From positions 117,622,043-117,686,042 of the forward strand of contig CM043960.1 of assembly GCA_014529385.2 (NCBI GenBank): a stretch of DNA of 64,000 nucleotides. The letters are read 5' to 3'. Each line of letters starts with the position of its first letter. The first letter of the stretch is position 1. This DNA comes from Adiantum capillus-veneris (taxonomy: Eukaryota; Streptophyta; Polypodiopsida; Polypodiales; Pteridaceae). A program made the translations under genes and the position numbers. Under the pieces are notes generated by a model. That model had not been told where the DNA came from and made no database searches. It saw only the letters and a program-made list of their open reading frames with translations. Positions 10,640 through 21,807 of this stretch are shown in pieces.

Positions 10640-12074
10640 GTGAGCATTGAGCAGGCACACTTCATTGCTCAAGAATATATCCTCTTTCAATTTGACCTAG
10701 ACAAAGTGTACATTTAGATCCTCTGTTCAGACATAGAAGATGTTATTAATAGCTGGGTTTTGGTCATCAAATACGTTAGATAATTCATACCTTAGGAATA
10801 GGCAACCACTGAGAGCCACTGCTCAATAAAAAAATTGCAGGTGCCTTAAACGATCAATCAAACAAGGTTGCCCTCTAGTTTTGCTACTTTTTAAAATCAG
10901 ATCTCACCCACTCGCCACCATGTTGGAGGCTAGTGCTACAAGAGAAAAATTAAAGGGCTTTCTCTAACTAAGGACAACTCTTTGTAGATGATTCACTACT
11001 CTTCTTGAAATCTAGCCCCAAGATTGTGAGGAAGGTTCTAGATTTTCTAGACTTTTATCATAACCTTCGGATCTAAGTGCACTGTGTAAAAGTGAAGAAT
11101 GATTTCTTTCACAAAATAGTCCAAATGAACCCTCTAAATACTCAAGAGAGATTGTTTCAAAAGGGAGCGTCTTCTTCCACCTTGGAGCCCTATTAGGGGT
11201 TGGGAGTATCCCATAAACAAAGACTCCAATGGGCTACAGAGAAAGATGTGAAGGTGGGAACATCTGCTCCTCCTTTTCCATTGTAGGGTGAAGATGATCA
11301 ACTCATTTATGATCCCATATATGCTCTTCATAGTGTCTCTCCTATAAATAGATAATTCTAAAAATTGGTGAAAAGATTCCTATAAAAAAACAACACCAAA
11401 GACATTGTACGCTGGTAGTGGACTAGATGGGAGTGTTTTGCTAGACCCTACAGTGTATGCCAAAGCTTTGTAGTGTGCTAAATTTATGGTCTCAATTGCT
11501 AAAAAAGTCTAGGCATGGGCCATCATGACATGAGACATGGTTGACAAAGTGAAGATAATCTCTCAAGGGGGCATGTGGAAAGAGATCCAGGCTCATGACA
11601 AACTTTTGGCACCTTAATGGGGCAAACCTAAAATTAAGAGGCTTAACAAGTGAACTGGTACAAAAATGCACCAATGTATCAATGGCACTCAAATGGGGCG
11701 AGCTAGTCTCCCTAGCTTTTAAAAGTGGGAAGTGCCTTATCAAGTCTGTTTCGAGAAAAAATTCTAAAAAAGTCAATAATAAGGGCCTCATCTACTTGAC
11801 CCAATTTTTGGATGGAGGTAGCGTGAGATGGAAACAAGCATGTCAGTTGGTTATTCAGTTGATCTAAATAGAACTAAATAACTACTATTAATAGAGCAGT
11901 CAAAGGTTTGAGCAATGTACTGCCTATTTGTGAGGCTAGATTTGACTGGAAAATTGGCATTGGCCGAAGCGCAAATACTTCACAATACCAAAAACTAAGA
12001 AAATATGTTGCTGCAGCCTTATGTTCAAAATAGACTCATTCTCCCATCAATAAGCCAAGTAAAAGAAATGGAAA
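10640..12074 (+). pseudogene. LINE (non-LTR) reverse transcriptase relic, 5' part
   Basis: Conceptual translation in shifting frames shows the ordered landmarks of a plant L1-type reverse transcriptase: FQFDLDKVY (finger/palm, near 10700), KQGCPL (near 10865), the catalytic box F-V-D-D-S-L-L-F-L (near 10990), and the downstream Trp-rich and thumb region ending in a region corresponding to the WK..L..K motifs. Several stops and frameshifts interrupt it. It stops at the edge of CACTA element 1 and resumes at 19811. Confidence 0.75.
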
Positions 12075-12350
12075 CACTACAAGAGGTTGTGTGCTCTTGT
12101 GACGCTCTTAGCGACGGAAATACACTGGGTTTTTATAACCCCCGGCGTCGCTATAACCGTCGCTAAAAGCGTCGCTACGAGAGCGTCGCTATCTGCGTCG
12201 CTATAGGCGTCGCTATGAGCGTCGCTATATAGCGACGCTCATAGCGACGCCTATAGCGACGCAGATAGCGACGCTCTCACAGAAGAGTATAGCGACGCAT
12301 ATAGCGACGCTACAGAGCCATAAATAGCGACGCTTATAGCGACGCCTGAG
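12075..12350. repeat. Left terminus and subterminal repeats of CACTA 1
   Basis: After the CACTACAAGAGG terminus, at least a dozen copies of the decamer GCGTCGCTAT or its complement ATAGCGACGC occur in both orientations. By analogy with En/Spm, such subterminal repeats are binding sites for the small element-encoded protein. The binding itself is inferred. Confidence 0.85.
12179..12278. repeat. Perfect 100-bp palindrome in the CACTA 1 end
   Basis: Bases 12179-12228 are the exact reverse complement of 12229-12278 with no spacer. Each arm holds four copies of the CGTCGCTAT motif. It could extrude as a 50-bp hairpin. Confidence 0.95.
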
Positions 12351-12710
12351 AGAATATTTTTTTGGTGGCAGGGCATTGAATGCCCTGCCACCCATCAACC
12401 ATATTGTACTTGATTCACTTTTTTAAAAAAGTGCAAAGGTAAATAATAGACCCAAAATAGTCACCCACAAGACGCATTGTTTGCAAAATTGACAATTGTA
12501 CACATCATAGACAAACTGAATTGATTGGCAAATGTAATAATGACAATTGTACAACATCATAGGCATAAAGAATTGATTGGCAAAAGGAATTGCGGTGACA
12601 AATGTAATAATATACATGGTTCAAAAAGACGTATAAAATCCGTCTCATGATACATAAGCTATGAGAAACCCTAAACTAATGCTATCTAGCTACGGCTAAA
12701 CTGACGTCGT

Positions 12711-14024
12711 CTAATCAGACGTCTCATCGCGTCCAAGCGGCGTATCTGTCGGATTCTGCAAAAAAAGACAATAAGACAGTTTTCAGTAAATATAAACATA
12801 TAACGACATTTATAAAACAATACAAAAAATAAAAAAGAGTAAACCCTAATACTAACCATGCCGCCGCGAGAACTGAGAATGTCCATCAGGGCGTTTAAGC
12901 CCTTCCTGCCTGCGTACTCGCGCTCGTACGGTGTGGGATCACGTCCTGTCATCGACCACTGTCAAAACATACAAAGATTTCATTATGTTAGAACTAAAAA
13001 ACTCATAAACCCTAAACTATCGAACATGCATAAAGAGCAATGTGAAAAGACTTACAAAATCGGCCTCAAATGATGCCCATCCACCGCTCCCCAAGTGGTG
13101 CGAGCTCCCTGCCTCTACTCGCGCTCTGGCTGCATCCTTTTGTTGCTTCCACTTGTCGGGATTCTCGCGCGCTGCTTTCTTCGCATTCTTCCAATCTTCT
13201 TTGGCCAGCCAATCTGGCCTATTCCACCCATTCTTGATTGCTTTTTGCACTTCGGAACGCTTGTGTTTGCAGTATTCGCGCATTCGAATCTTCATCAGGT
13301 CTTCATTGAAGCGCTGATCCCGTGTTGGAACGGGAAACTCATCATGAAGTATGCTGATGACTCTGTTTTTTAAATCACTTGGTACTTCACTCCATTTGTT
13401 TAGTATATAGTGTCTAAACAGCTGAGAGCAAAGACCACGCATGCGCGAGATCACCTTCTTGCCGTCATCATCCATGATGATGCCGCCGCTGATGTCGACG
13501 GAGTAAGGCAAGCCCTCTGGCCGGTGACGCGTGAACCTGGGTGTCCCGGCAGGGGTCTCTAGCGGCGTGTCGATGGGGGTACGGACGTCAGGTGTCTCCA
13601 TCGGCGTCTGGGCGCCGAAGCGAGGAGTGTCGAGTGGGGTGGCTCCTGGCGGAGTAGGTAGAGGTGTGTAGCTTCTAGGAACAGTCAGCCGTGCAAAACC
13701 TGGCGTAGACGGCGATGCTGTGGTTGGTGTGGGGGCGGGCAAAGAAGGGGAGGGTAAAGAGCCTCGTCAAACACGAGGCGGTGTGGAGGCATCGGTGGCG
13801 GAATCCCCACAACAACAGCCACCGCCACCACTAGAGCGCCGGTGTCTAGACGAGTGTGACGCTCGTCTCGTCGACGCCGAAGCTTCGGAGCGCGTCGAAT
13901 GCTCCGAAAGAGAGGGAGATGCGGATGGTGTAGGAACGCGCGATGATGCGCCAGAGCGATGACGCTCCACGTACCACTGTCTCTGCTGCGGTGACAAAGA
14001 AGAAAGAAACTCCTCATCATCCAT
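12711..14024 (-). pseudogene. CACTA second protein (Transposase_24 / TNPA-like), one in-frame stop
   Basis: Three exons fit canonical splice sites: 14024-13056 (donor GTAAGT), 12958-12857 (donor GTTAGT) and 12755-12711, ending in TAG. The protein starts with an acidic/Ser-rich segment, has a Pro/Thr-rich linker with repeated TP[LM][DE]TP motifs, then a basic helical region ending in HLGSGGW, which is characteristic of the plant Transposase_24 (Ptta/En/Spm) family. This family is thought to bind element ends. One TGA (13767-13769) breaks exon 1 in frame. A splice acceptor (TTTAATGCAG) lies two bases before the ATG. Confidence 0.8.
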
Positions 14025-14055
14025 ACCTGCATTAAACACACGAATATTTAAACTC

Positions 14056-14061
14056 TTTATT
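14056..14061 (-). terminator. Candidate poly(A) signal between the two CACTA 1 genes
   Basis: AATAAA on the minus strand, 236 bases after the tnp2 stop and just before the acceptor of the second gene. It could terminate tnp2 transcripts that are not spliced onward. Confidence 0.45.
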
Positions 14062-14296
14062 GAATGAATAGAGTAGACAATGACGCAAAGACCATTAAAT
14101 ACAATGACGTAATGACGCATATAAATACAATGACGCAATGAATCGAGTGATAGAAGAGGCAAGTCGAAAACTCAGAATTTTCAATCAAAAGATGTGAGCG
14201 CGAGTAGAAAAGAGCGTTACACACCATGGAAGCTACTTAGAGAGCTAGAGCTTTTACAGCACGGAGCAAAATTGTTCAAATACAATATTTGTGGCT

Positions 14297-17200
14297 TTAA
14301 GAGATCTCTCTCTCATCCTCGCATAACTCAGCATAACTTCCTATATCTATATAGAGCTCTCCGTTTAAACACATATCCTCTGTTTCATTTTGTAGCTCCT
14401 CTGCATGCACCCCATATAGAGTAGTAGCATCTTGATGCTCGTCTGGCACCACCGCAGCGGCTTCTGATTGAGCATCTTCTCTGATCTCCTCCATTGATGT
14501 CGTTGTGATTGGCACATGGTAGCCTTCATACGTCCTTGCACTACGAGGGGCTACCTCTATGACGTACCACCAGTTTGATGTAGACTTTGTAGGATGAAAT
14601 ACTACCTGCCAGAGCCACATAACTTACATGAGAGCCACATAACTTGTAAAAGGGGGATGTTAACTATTTATATACTTACTTGTTCACAATGCTCGGGTAG
14701 TACGAAAGTGTCTCTTAGGTCAGTCCATTTCTTAGTAGAATCCACCTCAAGAAAACCAGACTCTCCTCTACGCACAGTAGCGTTTCGACCCTCCATGATT
14801 ATCTTGAACCATTGCACGTCGAACAAGTCGACAAAAAATCCTCTGTAATCGATCCTCAAAATCTCTTGCAGCGTGCCGAAGTAAGTGAGTTCCGCCACCA
14901 CGGGATCTGCATCAGAGGAACGTCGTCGACTAGACTGTTCAAATTTTGCCATGATTCCACAATCTTGAGTAAAACGCTTTTTGTCGATTCGTTCCACCCT
15001 AAAATGTCGACCTTTACACCATGCTGCTGTGTATGACTTATACTACAACGAACAAAGATTATGAGTGGCCGTTCAAACGTTTATAAATAAAGTCACTTGC
15101 TAGTCGTACATTGCAAACTTACCTTGGTCGCGCAACCCCGAGAGTACTCCCACTCTTCTTCAGTCACTTCGTCACCGCATTGTTGTGCGCTTTTCAATTG
15201 GTTGTGCAACCATCTTAAGCTCATGAAGGTTGGTAGGCTCTCCAGAACCGCTGGATAGTGCATCGGTGGTCGTCTTCCCCGTCTCCACTCGATTCGTGCC
15301 CTTTGTCGCTCTTGCTTTGCATCCTCATATTGTGAAATCCACTTTTGCATCACTGGATTGTGAAGCATGCAAAATCGGTTGATTTTAGCCTCTAGATCTT
15401 CCGTCATCTTCTTCTCAACACCGAGATTGCACATGACAATCCCAGATATGCGCTCATCATCTATGGTTCGCCATAGCGTGTCCCGGGATTTATCAAATCC
15501 GTCTAGCCACTCTCCAATGTACACTAGGGACTCTGATACCAACCAACCTTCTGCCATGCTACCCTCCGGACGTGCCTTTTGACGCACATATCCCTTAAGC
15601 GTTTTCATGAAACGCTCTAAGAAGAACATCCATCTGGAATGAACTGTGCCAGCTATTTCCACCTCATCAACTATGTGAATAAGAAGATGCACCTGAATGG
15701 TTAGTATTGTAGTAGGAAAATGTTTCTCAAACATGCACACAAGCTCCGCAGCATTTAGTTTGGCGAATGGTATGGAGTCTACGTCGATCTCCTTTTGTGA
15801 GATCCATTGCACCAGCTTTGCAAGTTTGTAGATTGTGTTACGGATGTCGAGAGACAAACATCCCTCAATGGCAACCGGTAAAATAAACTGTAAAGTATGT
15901 GCAGCAATGATATTAAAGTCCACATTTTATGCAATGATATTAAAGTCCACTATGAACGTACCTGACACATTTTATGCCAATCGTGTGACTTCAAACCGGT
16001 AAGCTTTCCTTCTTTAGTAAAACACGTTCGGAGCGAGTGCATTACGCCAGTGGGGGTCCGCAAAGATCGAATGGCCTCTTTTACTTTGCGTTCTTGGGCT
16101 CCTGTGAAAATCCATGGTGCTTTAGGAAGTTTTATCGATCCATCAGACGCTGTTTGCGGCCAATATTGCTCCATACGATCCACATTTCTAAGGTCAACTC
16201 TGGCTCCCAAAGTATCTTTCTTGCCGGTCAAATGGTCCCATAGTAGATTACCCACATTCTTGAATATGTGCATTGGATCGAGCAAGTGATTGATCACGAG
16301 TCGGGGCCAGTATGGTAACTCGTACCATAGAGATAGTCTCTTCATCCCTGGAGGCAATCCGTCATCGCACATCTCCTTCTGCTCTAACCATGCTTGTGCA
16401 GACATCCTTGGTGGCTCTCTTCCCAAAAAGCCGTCGCGTAACACATGATTCTCCGGAAGATACGCTTGATGACCTTCGTAGATTTGCTTCTTCAGTGAGG
16501 GTGCCCTACGTGCATTCAGTCTAGGTCCACATGTGACACATGCTCTGTATCCGCTTGTTTGAAGCCCTGCATGTATACACATGATAATAGATCAACTATG
16601 GGGAAAAACAAGATTTACAGTGTCTGAGAGAGGAGTGTCAATAGATCACCTGAGCATTCTGTTAGCCCGGGATAGTCATGCATGGTCCACATTAGAATAC
16701 CTCTGATCAAAGCATTCCGTCGTCCTGTGTGTCGGCTCATATCCACCACCTCTATGCCAATCCACAATTGTTGTAGCTCTTCCAATAGTGGACGAAGATA
16801 CACATCCATATTCCCCACTTTATATCGCCCTGGCACAATCAAGCTTAGCCATAGGTGCCCCTTCTTCGTAGTCAACCACGGGGGAATGTTGTAGTTGACG
16901 ATGACAACGGGCCATACACTGTAAGATGTTGATCTTTGACCAAATGGATTTACGCCATCCATAGCCAGGCCTAAGCGCAAATTTCGAGCTTCCCTGGCAA
17001 AATCCGACCATGTTCCATCTATATGTTTCCAGGCTGCGCAATCTGCAGGAATTCGTAGCACACCATCCGAAGATTTATTCTCCTCATGCCATGATGCTAG
17101 GGCGGCCATGGACTTACATTCGAAGAAATGCTTGATGCGAGGAAGCAAAGGAAAATGTCGCAAAACCTTTTGTGGATTTTTGTCCCGTGGAGATCTACTC

Positions 17201-18017
17201 GATATCTTTCGGAATCACATTTCGGACACTTCTCCATGTCTGTGTATTCCCCTCTGAAAAGAATGCAGTCATTAGGACAAGCGTGGATAGAATTGTAATC
17301 CATCCCCAAGTTTCGCAAAATCTTTCTTGCTTCATCTCGGGAATCTGGCATCACATTGTCAGCTGGTAGAATGTGCTCTTTCAGCAATCTACACAACATA
17401 AAAATATGATACAGTCGTGTAAAAATCTATCAGATCATTATACATTTAGAGTTCTATTAAAGTAAACTAATTGTAATAGATCACCTGAAAAGCGTTGTGA
17501 CGCTAGTGTCACTCCATCCAAACTTTGCCTGCATGTTGAGAAGAACCAGGAGTGCTTTCAATCTAGACATACGTGCTCCATTATACAATGATGTATCGGC
17601 TTCACTTTTCATATCATCATAGATAAGCCTTTCTGAATCCATGATCGTCTCGATCATTTCATCAATCTCGGGCTCAAACATTGCCTCGTTGGGAATGTGC
17701 TCTGCATGATCATCCCCCGAGCTGTCAGAGGCTACATCTTGTGGCCTCACATATGCTGCTTGACCAAAGCGCCTGCGAATACGTCTATTGGGTTGCAAGA
17801 TTGCTGCTTGTTGGCCAGCGTCAGAGTCCGACGAGTTATAATTGGCAACAACTCGATCTATAATAGATGGATCGAACTCGCCAAATTCGCGAACGTGCTG
17901 CAAAGAAACACGTCTTGTCCGTCGCACAGCATGCTTGCATTGATTACAAGGACATAAGACCCTCGTTGAGAGATAGGTGTTTCGGTTGGACGGTCCCACA
18001 TCCTCGTCGCTACTCAT
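14297..18017 (-). pseudogene. CACTA transposase TNP2 (Transposase_21, DUF4218, DUF4216), one frameshift
   Basis: Six exons fit: 18017-17487, 17388-16650, 16566-15962, 15887-15123, 15042-14680, 14605-14297. In order the product has an N-terminal Cys-rich transposase-associated motif (CPCNQCKH), the Transposase_21 core with LAMDGVNPFG and HLLDPMHIFKNV (the acidic residues of the presumed catalytic site), DUF4218 (VHSRWMFFLERFMKTLKGYV), then DUF4216 (EHCEQ, NWWYVIE) and an acidic tail. Loss of one base in a T5 run (17177-17181) shifts the frame between the Cys-rich segment and the core. Otherwise the frames are open. TNP2 would cut and join the CACTA ends. Confidence 0.88.
15905..15950. repeat. 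20-bp duplication inside tnp2 intron 3
   Basis: The 20-base tract ATGATATTAAAGTCCAC with flanks occurs twice, about 24 bases apart, inside the intron between exons 3 and 4 of the CACTA 1 transposase. Confidence 0.7.
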
Positions 18018-18079
18018 AATGAGGATAAAAAACTTATAACCTGGACAACAAATTTAATATTCTATTGGCATTCTTCGTC

Positions 18080-18080
<1 letters not shown>

Positions 18081-18128
<48 letters not shown>
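18081..18128. repeat. (TC)n microsatellite upstream of tnp2
   Basis: About 24 uninterrupted CT units between the transposase ATG and the conserved hairpin block. Confidence 0.95.
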
Positions 18129-18129
<1 letters not shown>

Positions 18130-18131
<2 letters not shown>

Positions 18132-18250
18132 ACCTCACATTCTCTAGTCATGTCCAATCCCCGCACACCTCGGTCTAGAGGTGCACGGAGATCAGAACCA
18201 CCGGGTTATAATCTCGTCTTTATTGGTCAATACCTATATTTGTGGGTACA
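18130..18250 (-). promoter_or_regulatory. Conserved upstream block of CACTA 1 (candidate promoter)
   Basis: On the minus strand this block contains GATCTCCGTGCACCTC, a 6-base loop and GAGGTGTGCG (18193-18161), then GACTAGAGAATGTGAGGTA. Upstream of the hairpin it has GACCAATAAAGACGAGAT and ACCCGGTGGT-like sequence. The same elements in the same order precede the transposase of CACTA 2 (26225-26345), although the spacing to the ATG differs (144 versus 78 bases). Non-coding conservation between otherwise diverged elements suggests a shared promoter or regulatory site. Confidence 0.6.
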
Positions 18251-18470
18251 AGAAATCTAGACACCCACGTCTACATGATACTGCATGTAGTGGACAAAAT
18301 CCCTTTGCCTCTTCTCTAGCTGTAGCACTTCACTTCATCTTAACATCTTTTCACAGTAGATCTTTTCACTGTTCGTCTAACTCTAAACCCTAAACCGTAA
18401 GTAATTCTTGCATGGACTCGATCTAACGTAAATAAGCGTAAATCTAAATAAACGTAAATCTAACTAAACG

Positions 18471-18820
18471 TAAATCTAACTAAAAATAAAGCTAAATCTA
18501 ATTTAACGTAAGTCTAATGACTAGAGGTTGTCTAGATGGTCATTGTGTCGGGGATGTAGTGACTCTTGCCGCCCTGAAGATCCACCTTCTTCCCTATCTT
18601 TTGAAGACATTTCACCAGTACTTTTGGATCGACGGAGCCCACCATGAGTGAAGGCAGCAATACCCTATATTCCATTGAGGGCTTTCTTCACCCGCTTCAT
18701 GCAGGCATCGCAGTCTATGGAGACCCGCATCTAATCTAATATAACGTAAATCTAAATCTAGCTTAAATAAACGTAAATCTAGTTAAAAATAAACCTAAAT
18801 CTAATTTAATGTAAGTCTAC
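18471..18820. repeat. 48-bp direct repeats flanking the HMA fragment
   Basis: Copies at about 18471-18517 and 18771-18820 both read GTAAATCTA...TAAAAATAAA..CTAAATCTAATTTAA.GTAAGTCTA. The surrounding sequence is a loose array of ACGTAAATCTAA units. Confidence 0.75.
18541..18730 (-). pseudogene. Captured HMA-domain (heavy-metal-associated / HIPP-like) gene fragment
   Basis: Reading down from an ATG at 18730 gives a beta strand followed by DCDACMKRV, the M/D-x-C-x2-C metal-binding loop and first helix of an HMA domain. After one frame slip past the Asn-Gly, the sequence continues with GSVDPKVLVKCLQKIGKKVD, the third strand and second helix of the same fold, and ends in a Gly/Lys segment. Together about 60 residues, nearly a whole HMA domain as found in plant metallochaperones and HIPPs. 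It is broken by the frameshift and lacks the C-terminal isoprenylation motif. It lies inside CACTA 1, in the same orientation as the transposase, upstream of it. I infer host-gene capture. Confidence 0.7.
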
Positions 18821-19099
18821 ATATAACCTAATCTTTAACGTCTTTTAAGATAGTTTCCTACGACGTTATAACTCTCTTCTTCCTGTGTGTGTGCGCGTGT
18901 GTGGATGTGTGTGCCAATAAAAAGAGATAAATGGTATAACCTTTCTATCACCCATGCCAAGTATGATAGATTGATTATGCCATTTCTCTCTTGAATAATA
19001 GGTCTTCAGTTCAACTCCTCGTCGGCTAGATCTTTAGGTCTTTTAATTTTAATTAGTTTCCTACGACGCTCCCTTAGTTTCTCTTTCTTTCTCTCTCAA

Positions 19100-19300
19100 T
19101 GTGTGTGCGTTTTTTTGGATCGTATGCATGTTTTCTTTCTCTTTTCCTCTCTCAATGTGTGCGTTTTTTGTTTATGCATGTTCTCTCTCTCTTTTCCTCT
19201 CTCAATGCGTGCGTTTTTTGTTTATGCATGCTCTCTCTCTCTTTTTCTCTCTCAATGTGTGTGTGCATTCTTTGTTTATGTATGTGTGTGCGTTTTTGCA

Positions 19301-19335
<35 letters not shown>

Positions 19336-19489
19336 AAAAACACTATGTGTGTGTGTGTATGTGTGTGTGTGAGAGAGAGAGAGAGGGAGAGAGAAAGAGG
19401 GGAAGGGAACATGAAAATGAGGAGAGGGAAGGAGCATACCTGGCTCTCCTTCCTCTCCTCGTGTGTGTGTGTGTGTGTGTGTGTAAAAG

Positions 19490-19530
<41 letters not shown>

Positions 19531-19540
19531 GGGAGAGCGT
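19100..19540. repeat. Microsatellite block (TC, TG, GA) in CACTA 1
   Basis: Includes a 51-bp tandem motif CTCTCAATGYGTGCGTTTTTTG...CATG repeated about four times (19095-19260), then (TC)n, (TG)n and (GA)n tracts. The overlapping open frames are low-complexity artefacts. Confidence 0.85.
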
Positions 19541-19629
19541 TACCTGCTCTTTGCTTGAGGGCGCCGAAAAACTCAGATCTGAGATCTGAGTTTTTGGGCG
19601 CGCTCGGTTATTTTTTTTACCCCAGCTGG

Positions 19630-19807
19630 CGTCGCTATGAGCGTCGCTATAAGCGTCGCTATGAGCGTCGCTATGAGCGTCGCAAATTTCTTTGTAAATT
19701 TGCGACGCTCATAGCGACGCTTATAGCGACGCTCATAGCGACGCCGGGAATTTTTTTTTTGAGCGTCGCTGTGTGAGCGTCGCTAATGTGAAGAGCCTCT
19801 TGTAGTG
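19630..19807. repeat. Right terminus and subterminal repeats of CACTA 1
   Basis: Five GCGTCGCTAT-type units (19630-19683) face four complementary units (19701-19744) around a short AAATTTCTTTGTAAATTT spacer, giving a long imperfect palindrome with one unmatched unit. The end is CCTCTTGTAGTG. Confidence 0.88.
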
Positions 19808-19810
19808 AAA

Positions 19811-20400
19811 AAATCTAGGTGTTAGGCACTAGGGTGTTAATAACAAGCAACATTTAGAACCCTTAGTGGCCACCAACTATGAAACCTTCTTTTGAAAGGT
19901 GCTTTGATGGGCATGCATTCCCCATCGTGATTAAGATTCCAACTAGAGGGATAGGCTTCGATAGATGCTCAGGGTGCAAAGCAGGTAGTGAGGATCCCCT
20001 TCACCTGTTCCAAAACTATCATGATACGAGAGGCCTCATGGGAAAAATGTGTAAATGGATACAAAAGACTTGGATGTCGATGTTTTTTAAGAATGACCTA
20101 ATATTGGGAGGAAAGATTTAAAAAACCAAGCCATCCTAATATGTGCACAAATTTTCTACTTTTGCTATTTTAGACAAGTTTGGAAGGCTGGGAACGACGT
20201 ATTTTTGACAATGACCACTCGACGGCCCACTTCAATGAGATTATTCAAGAAAGCAGGGAAGTGATCATTCCACTTAGAAAAGAAGAACTCAAAAGAATGG
20301 CAAGCAATCAAAGCCATAACATACTGTCAATAAGTAACCTTATGTTGTAAGAAGGGGGGTTGGAATCGGGTGTTATGACTCCTTAAGGCACCTATCATGG
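19811..20400 (+). pseudogene. LINE relic, 3' part with zf-RVT-like C terminus
   Basis: Continues the relic split at 12074. The frame 19879-20121 encodes RGIGFDRCSGCKAGSEDPLHLF, matching the Cys/His-containing zf-RVT region after plant L1 reverse transcriptases (C-x2-C then H-L-F). Further frames show a decayed Trp-rich tail. No poly-A tail was identified. Confidence 0.65.
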
Positions 20401-20762
20401 TTGAGGATAATTGTGCATTCTTTTAATATAACACATCAACTCACAGTTGTGTATATGACAAAAAACAAAACGCTTGTGAATTAGCGTGGCATGACAAGTT
20501 AAGGATATAAATTTCTCTTTCTTTCTATTTCTTTTGAGAGGGGTTTTAACTAGGCATTGTGTTATGTAGGCCACTGGCCACTCTGACATATACATTGACA
20601 CTTGTTACAAAATACTTGGCTATGTGGTGGACAAACAACCCTTCTAAATTACTAGAAGCATAGGAAGGTGAGGTTCAAAAAGCATAGGCTTGAACATCAA
20701 AAATGTAACTAGCCCAGAAAAACCCAATTTTTTTCTTGTGCAGAACTAATCAAGAAACCCTT

Positions 20763-21041
20763 GCATTGGAGGTGCATATTGAAGAGGTTCCACAAGGCAC
20801 ACATGCTTTGATGAGTACTCATTTCATAGTAACATTTCATTTTATACATTTCACTGTTGGGTTTCAAGCCCAGATCGTTGACACCCACGGGAAACGGCTT
20901 TTATAGCCATGCAGTTACAAGAGCAGTTGCAGTTCAGTTTTGCATGGGAAGCTTCAAGTTCTATATATACATTGTAAGGTTTTAGAAAAGATGATCAATC
21001 AAAGAATATAGCGTGAGTTGTTTTTTTTCAAGTTGTGTTGA

Positions 21042-21113
<72 letters not shown>

Positions 21114-21364
21114 CATTGTTGCACCTGCACGCCATGGCTCCCCAAAGGCTGCATTCTCCATAGCCTCGACCCTAACACTCACTATAATTTAAGGTGATAG
21201 AGCTTGAAATGTCAACTATTAAAAAAACCCTAATTGCATTGGAGGTGCATATTGATGAGGTTCCACAAGGCACACATGCTTTCCTTAATACTACATTTTT
21301 GTTAACCCTTGCATTGGAGGTGCATAATATTGAATTTAAGAGGTTCCACAAGGTACACATGCTT
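20763..21364 (+). repeat. Three copies of a ~50-bp direct repeat
   Basis: The pattern TTGCATTGGAGGTGCAT...GAGGTTCCACAAGG.ACACATGCTTT occurs at 20763-20812, 21237-21284 and 21311-21364 (the last with a 10-base insertion). A solo LTR sits between copies one and two. Confidence 0.85.
20855..21177 (+). mobile_element. Solo LTR, 323 bp
   Basis: Starts TGTTGGGT and ends ACCCTAACA (inverted termini), with a TATATATACA box near 20966. It is flanked by TTCAC and CTCAC, which differ at one base of a 5-bp duplication. A (TC)n(AC)n tract lies at 21043-21110. No internal element sequence is attached. Confidence 0.75.
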
Positions 21365-21652
21365 TCCTCAATACTAAATTTTTGGTTGCACTCGCCACAT
21401 AAAAAATTGCGAACAATATCGATGATATGATTCATGCCAAAGCAAAGCGTCAAAAATAAACTGTAAAGTACTATAAATAAACTCTTTAATTTATAAAATA
21501 TAAACTATACAAATAACTATAAACTATAAACTATAAACTATAAAACTACCAAAGCAAAGCAATGTTTGAACTTCAATAATGTGGATGTGCATTATCAACA
21601 CAAGAAGTTTTAGACAAATTCTCACAATAATTCCCACATTGTGAATTACCTC

Positions 21653-21807
21653 AACATCATGAGTTTCTGTGAGGGAGGCACCGCATACCTAGCTAGGTAC
21701 AATTGGGGGCAGGGGACCGCCAGCCTGGTGGGGGGGTCTGCAGTCCCCTGCCCCCAATCGTACCTAGCTAGGTATGTGGTGCCTCTAGAGCAGAAGCTCA
21801 TGATGTT
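21653..21807. repeat. Hairpin (foldback) repeat, copy 1
   Basis: Arms of about 65-70 bases: AACATCATGAGTTTCTG...GAGGCACCGCATACCTAG on the left and the near complement ending CAGAAGCTCATGATGTT on the right. A direct duplicate is at 22361-22507. Similarity continues outside the hairpin (about 21636-21878 against 22344-22578), so a larger block was duplicated. Confidence 0.8.

Larger units (their letters stand above)
12075..19807 (-). mobile_element. CACTA (En/Spm) transposon 1, 7.7 kb
   Basis: The left end begins CACTACAAGAGG and the right end is its reverse complement. Both are flanked by AAA, the 3-bp target duplication expected for CACTA elements. Removing the element rejoins a LINE relic. 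Arrays of GCGTCGCTAT-type motifs lie inside both ends. Two spliced genes run on the minus strand: tnp2-type transposase (18017-14297) and a Transposase_24-type gene (14024-12711). Each carries a single visible lesion, so the element is close to intact but probably not autonomous. Confidence 0.93.

Noticed and set aside
14668-18017. Numerous plus-strand frames across CACTA 1
   Set aside because: All are antisense to spliced transposase exons with recognisable domains.
18380-18396. CTAAACCCTAAACC as an interstitial telomere repeat
   Set aside because: Only about two imperfect units; too short to be meaningful.
19099-19589. Open frames of up to 162 codons on both strands
   Set aside because: Composed of Ser/Leu, Cys/Val and Arg/Glu runs from TC, TG and GA microsatellites; not genes.
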